NCBI RefSeq assembly: GCF_963664555.1
Contig: NZ_OY761461.1
Location: 4,319,769 to 4,383,768 of the forward strand
Origin: Labilibaculum sp.
GTDB lineage: Bacteria; Bacteroidota; Bacteroidia; Bacteroidales; Marinifilaceae
Length of the DNA: 64,000 nt
Direction: 5' to 3'
Positions 61,264-64,000 of this stretch are shown piece by piece (within the stretch, counting starts at the first letter, position 1; each line of letters begins with the position of its first letter). A program made the position numbers and the translations under genes. The notes under the pieces were generated by a model. It was given only the letters and a program-made list of their open reading frames with translations, was not told where the DNA came from and did no database searches.

Positions 61264-62895
61264 ATGCCCAAAGGTATATACAACGTTCCTGCCGTAACTA
61301 ACGAGCCAATTTTATCCTACGCTCCTGGATCTCCAGAAAGAGCTGAATTGCAAGCAACAATTAAAAAAATGCGTTCCGAAGTGATCGATGTGCCTATGTA
61401 CATTGGTGGTGAAGAGGTTCGTACGGGCAATTTATTTGCAATGACTCCTCCTCATGATCATCAGCATGTATTGGGGCATTATCACCAAGGTGAGAAAAAA
61501 CATATCCAAATGGCTATTGATGCTGCTTTAGCTGCAAAGCCAGCTTGGGAAGCTATGGCCTGGGAGCATCGCGCTTCTATTTTCTTAAAAGCTGCTGAGT
61601 TAATTTCCGGTCCTTACCGTCAGAAATTAAATGCGGCTACTATGTTGGGACAATCGAAAAATGCATTTCAGGCTGAGATTGATTCTGCTTGTGAAATTGC
61701 TGATTTCCTTCGTTTCAACGTTCAGTACATGACTGATATTTACAAACAACAACCGATATCTTCAAAAGGAATTTGGAATCGCGTAGAGCAACGTCCGCTG
61801 GAAGGATTTGTATTTGCTTTGACTCCTTTCAACTTTACAGCTATTGCCGGTAACCTGCCAACAGCTCCTGCTATGATGGGTAACTGTATTGTTTGGAAAC
61901 CATCTAAAACTGCTGTTTATTCGGCTAAGGTTTTAATGGAAATCTTTATGAAAGCCGGTGTTCCTGCCGGTGTTATCAACTTGGTATATGTATCTGGTCC
62001 TGCTGCTTCTGAAGTATTATTTAATTCTCCGGATTTTGCAGGTATTCACTTCACTGGATCAACAGGTGTATTCCAGGACATTTGGAAAAATATTGGTGAA
62101 AACATCCATAAATTCAAGTCTTATCCACGTATCGTAGGTGAAACCGGTGGTAAAGATTATATTTTCATGCACCCGACTGCTCCTGCTAAAGAAGTAGCGA
62201 CTGCAATCACCCGTGGAGCATTCGAATATCAAGGACAAAAATGTTCTGCTGCATCCCGCGCTTACATTCCTGCAAGCAAGTATGAGGAAGTAATGGCGTT
62301 TGTAAAAGAAGATTTGAAAAAAATTAAAATGGGTGGAACTGAAGACTTCACCAATTTTGTGAATGCAGTAATTGACGAAGCTTCTTTCAACAAATTATCT
62401 TCAGCTATCGACGCGGCAAAAGCTTCTCCTGATGCAGAAATCGTGGCAGGTGGTACTTACGACAAGTCGGTAGGTTATTTTATTGCTCCAACTATTATCA
62501 GAGCTTTAAAACACGATTATATAACTATGGAAGAAGAGCTGTTTGGCCCTATCCTTACCATTTTTGTATACGAAGATGACAAGGTAGATGAGACTTTGGA
62601 TATCCTTGATAAAGGTTCAATGTATGCCCTTACAGGTGCTATCTTTGCTGATTGTCGTTACGCTATTGAAAAATTAGTGAAACGTTTGACTCATACAGCA
62701 GGTAACTTCTATATTAACGACAAACCAACCGGTGCTGTTGTTGGACAACAACCATTTGGTGGCGGCAGAGGTTCCGGAACCAACGATAAAGCAGGCTCTA
62801 TGATCAACCTATTGCGTTGGGTTTCTCCTCGTACAATTAAAGAAACATTTGTTTCAGCTACAGATTATATGTATCCTAACTTTTTAGAGGATTAA
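61264..62895 (+). CDS. pruA: L-glutamate gamma-semialdehyde dehydrogenase
   Basis: A 543-residue NAD-dependent aldehyde dehydrogenase, the second step of proline breakdown (P5C to glutamate). Length and motifs fit the monofunctional PruA: FALTPFNFTAIAGNLPTAPA, HFTGSTGVFQ, VGETGGKDYIFMHP with the general base Glu, and the catalytic Cys in EYQGQKCSAASRAY. No proline dehydrogenase is in the window. It has its own promoter and terminator. Confidence 0.95.
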   Translation: MPKGIYNVPAVTNEPILSYAPGSPERAELQATIKKMRSEVIDVPMYIGGEEVRTGNLFAMTPPHDHQHVLGHYHQGEKKHIQMAIDAALAAKPAWEAMAWEHRASIFLKAAELISGPYRQKLNAATMLGQSKNAFQAEIDSACEIADFLRFNVQYMTDIYKQQPISSKGIWNRVEQRPLEGFVFALTPFNFTAIAGNLPTAPAMMGNCIVWKPSKTAVYSAKVLMEIFMKAGVPAGVINLVYVSGPAASEVLFNSPDFAGIHFTGSTGVFQDIWKNIGENIHKFKSYPRIVGETGGKDYIFMHPTAPAKEVATAITRGAFEYQGQKCSAASRAYIPASKYEEVMAFVKEDLKKIKMGGTEDFTNFVNAVIDEASFNKLSSAIDAAKASPDAEIVAGGTYDKSVGYFIAPTIIRALKHDYITMEEELFGPILTIFVYEDDKVDETLDILDKGSMYALTGAIFADCRYAIEKLVKRLTHTAGNFYINDKPTGAVVGQQPFGGGRGSGTNDKAGSMINLLRWVSPRTIKETFVSATDYMYPNFLED

Positions 62896-62976
62896 TCTTA
62901 TAAAGATGAGATATCAGATGTAAGATTTGAGAAGAAAAACTTCAGCAAATCAATCTTTTGATAATAAAATTGAATA

Positions 62977-63007
62977 AAACGACCGGAGTTCTCTTCGGTC
63001 GTTTTTC
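62977..63007 (+). terminator. Terminator of pruA
   Basis: AAAACGACCG pairs with CGGTCGTTTT around a 10-nt loop, then TTTTT. Confidence 0.85.
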
Positions 63008-63115
63008 ATTTACTTAGCTTTCATCGAATCAAACTTCCTACTCTTTTACATTTCACCCCTCCTACTTTCAGACTTTCACATATTCTTTGTAATTTAGCAT
63101 GCAAATAGAAACAAA

Positions 63116-63424
63116 ATGAATCAGAAGAAAGCACAAATTATAATTCTCAGAATTGTACGTAACAAATACGTAATCACTTTTCTGATCTTTTATTTTTGGC
63201 TTTTCTTTTTCGATCAACACTCTGTTTGGGAACGAAAAGGAAATGAAGATACTATTGAATCCCTTGAAAAAGAAAAGGCTTACTTTATTGAGAAAATTGA
63301 AACAGACAAGAATCGGATTCACGAGCTGAAAACCAATCGTAAAAATCTTGAAAAATTCGCCCGCGAACAATATTTAATGAAGAAAAAAGGCGAAGATATA
63401 TTTATCATGATAGAAGAAGAATAA
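63116..63424 (+). CDS. FtsB/DivIC-family septum formation protein
   Basis: A 102-residue bitopic protein: short basic cytoplasmic tail, one membrane span (about 18-36), then a periplasmic coiled coil (about 45-80) ending in LEKFAREQYLMKKKGEDIF, the typical FtsB/DivIC finish. In other bacteria it bridges FtsL and FtsQ in the divisome. Monocistronic. Confidence 0.9.
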   Translation: MNQKKAQIIILRIVRNKYVITFLIFYFWLFFFDQHSVWERKGNEDTIESLEKEKAYFIEKIETDKNRIHELKTNRKNLEKFAREQYLMKKKGEDIFIMIEEE

Positions 63425-63458
63425 AAGAAAAGACGTTGCAGGCAACGTCTTTTCTTTT
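63423..63458. terminator. Bidirectional terminator
   Basis: A 17-bp stem (AAAAGAAAAGACGTTGC) with a 2-nt loop between convergent genes, overlapping both stops. Same design as the palindrome after alaS. Confidence 0.88.
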
Positions 63459-64000
63459 ATTCATGATTTTTCTCGTATTCTCTGTAAATCTCCAACAACT
63501 CTTTCGCTGAATAAATCCCTTTGGTTTCGATACCAAGATCGATGAGTAGTTGTTTGGCACAAACAACAATGCTCTCCTCATCAATAAATTGTTCGTGAAC
63601 ATTATTCAGGTATTTCAGTACTTTAAAAGCATTAAAAGCCCCAAAGAATTTCTTTCGAAATGATTCAACACTGGAACAGTTTCGGTTAATTTCCTCCAAA
63701 GCTTCAAAGAAATTATCCTCTTTTAAATAGGAACGTACGGGACCTGGAAGATCAACAATCAATTTATTTAAATAAGTATCGTAATCAACACCAAAAAAAT
63801 CATCAGCACGATCAAAAAACTTTTTCACATCCTTAAAAGCAGAGTAATTGTAGGTTTTGTAATCGATAATTCCTTTTTCCATAAAGGTGGAAATGGCTTT
63901 GCCTGTTCCAAATGGAACCCGATCTGACTCTCTTGGTGAAGGAATTACCCGGGTGGTTTTAATCTCATAGAACTTACCCAAAGCAATAATTTTCTGCAGA
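63457..64000 (-). CDS. Unrecognised protein (5-prime end beyond the window)
   Basis: The frame stays open to the right window edge (residues LQKIIALGKFYEIK precede the first in-window candidate start, a TTG at 63981), so only the C-terminal part, about 180 residues, is seen. It is mixed alpha/beta, then helical, with a charged tail and no motif I can name. Function unknown. Confidence 0.7.
   Translation of the reverse strand, partial: LQKIIALGKFYEIKTTRVIPSPRESDRVPFGTGKAISTFMEKGIIDYKTYNYSAFKDVKKFFDRADDFFGVDYDTYLNKLIVDLPGPVRSYLKEDNFFEALEEINRNCSSVESFRKKFFGAFNAFKVLKYLNNVHEQFIDEESIVVCAKQLLIDLGIETKGIYSAKELLEIYREYEKNHE

Overview
The window looks like chromosomal DNA of a low-GC marine Bacteroidota, most likely in or near the Marinilabiliales (Marinifilum/Labilibaculum-like; this placement is inference). 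The evidence is Type IX secretion genes (porV followed by ispF, PorP/SprF, a T9SS plug protein, a gliding-motility C-terminal domain), Na+-translocating NADH:quinone reductase, cytochrome c nitrite reductase, TAnnTTTG promoter elements, and housekeeping proteins of Bacteroidota type. I see no rRNA, tRNA or CRISPR array.

Layout. 1-8.7 kb: truncated porV, ispF, a CoA-binding protein, then on the minus strand a thioredoxin-like protein, a coiled-coil zinc-ribbon protein, a Nif3 protein, a MerR-type regulator and an M23 peptidase, and alaS on plus. 8.7-19.5 kb: nitrite ammonification. A porin, nrfH and nrfA are followed by split resB and ccsA cytochrome c maturation genes on minus. A 1.46-kb insertion sequence sits between nrfA and resB. 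A second, fused ResB-CcsA gene diverges from the porin and carries a one-base frameshift. 19.5-25 kb: a homocysteine methyltransferase-like gene, a cupin, a two-domain FKBP lipoprotein, unknown genes and repeat-rich spacers. 25-28.8 kb: sodium-solute symporter, recR and a 2-oxoacid dehydrogenase E2.

28.9-41.2 kb: a PD40 protein with tandem SPOR-like repeats, GNAT, an HsdR-N-like protein, amn, holA, then a tightly packed cell-surface cluster (T9SS type B CTD protein, PorP/SprF, PorE-like OmpA-family protein) continuing into rhomboid, HAD phosphatase and class IV aminotransferase genes, with YqgE convergent. 41.3-47.2 kb: NhaC antiporter with an extra N-terminal domain, a GNAT gene, an array of related structured RNAs, and a fused E1 alpha-beta dehydrogenase that is a plausible partner for the E2. 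47.6-55.3 kb: two small membrane proteins, one NqrM-like, then apbE and nqrFEDCBA. ApbE would flavinylate NqrB and NqrC. 55.5-64 kb: T9SS plug protein, a small unknown, bioB, an unknown helical protein followed by a helically phased CAATAG array, NhaC, pruA, a FtsB/DivIC-like protein and a truncated unknown gene.

Two signals are not explained by ordinary annotation. The first is three tandem minus-strand RNAs (44.0-44.7 kb), each with a 5-prime stem preserved by compensatory changes and a GAAA-capped terminator, plus a possible decayed fourth copy at 43.3-43.45 kb. The second is nine CAATAG/CAATAT motifs at 19-21 bp spacing (59275-59442), starting directly after the stop codon of an unknown gene and followed by a perfect 12-bp hairpin.
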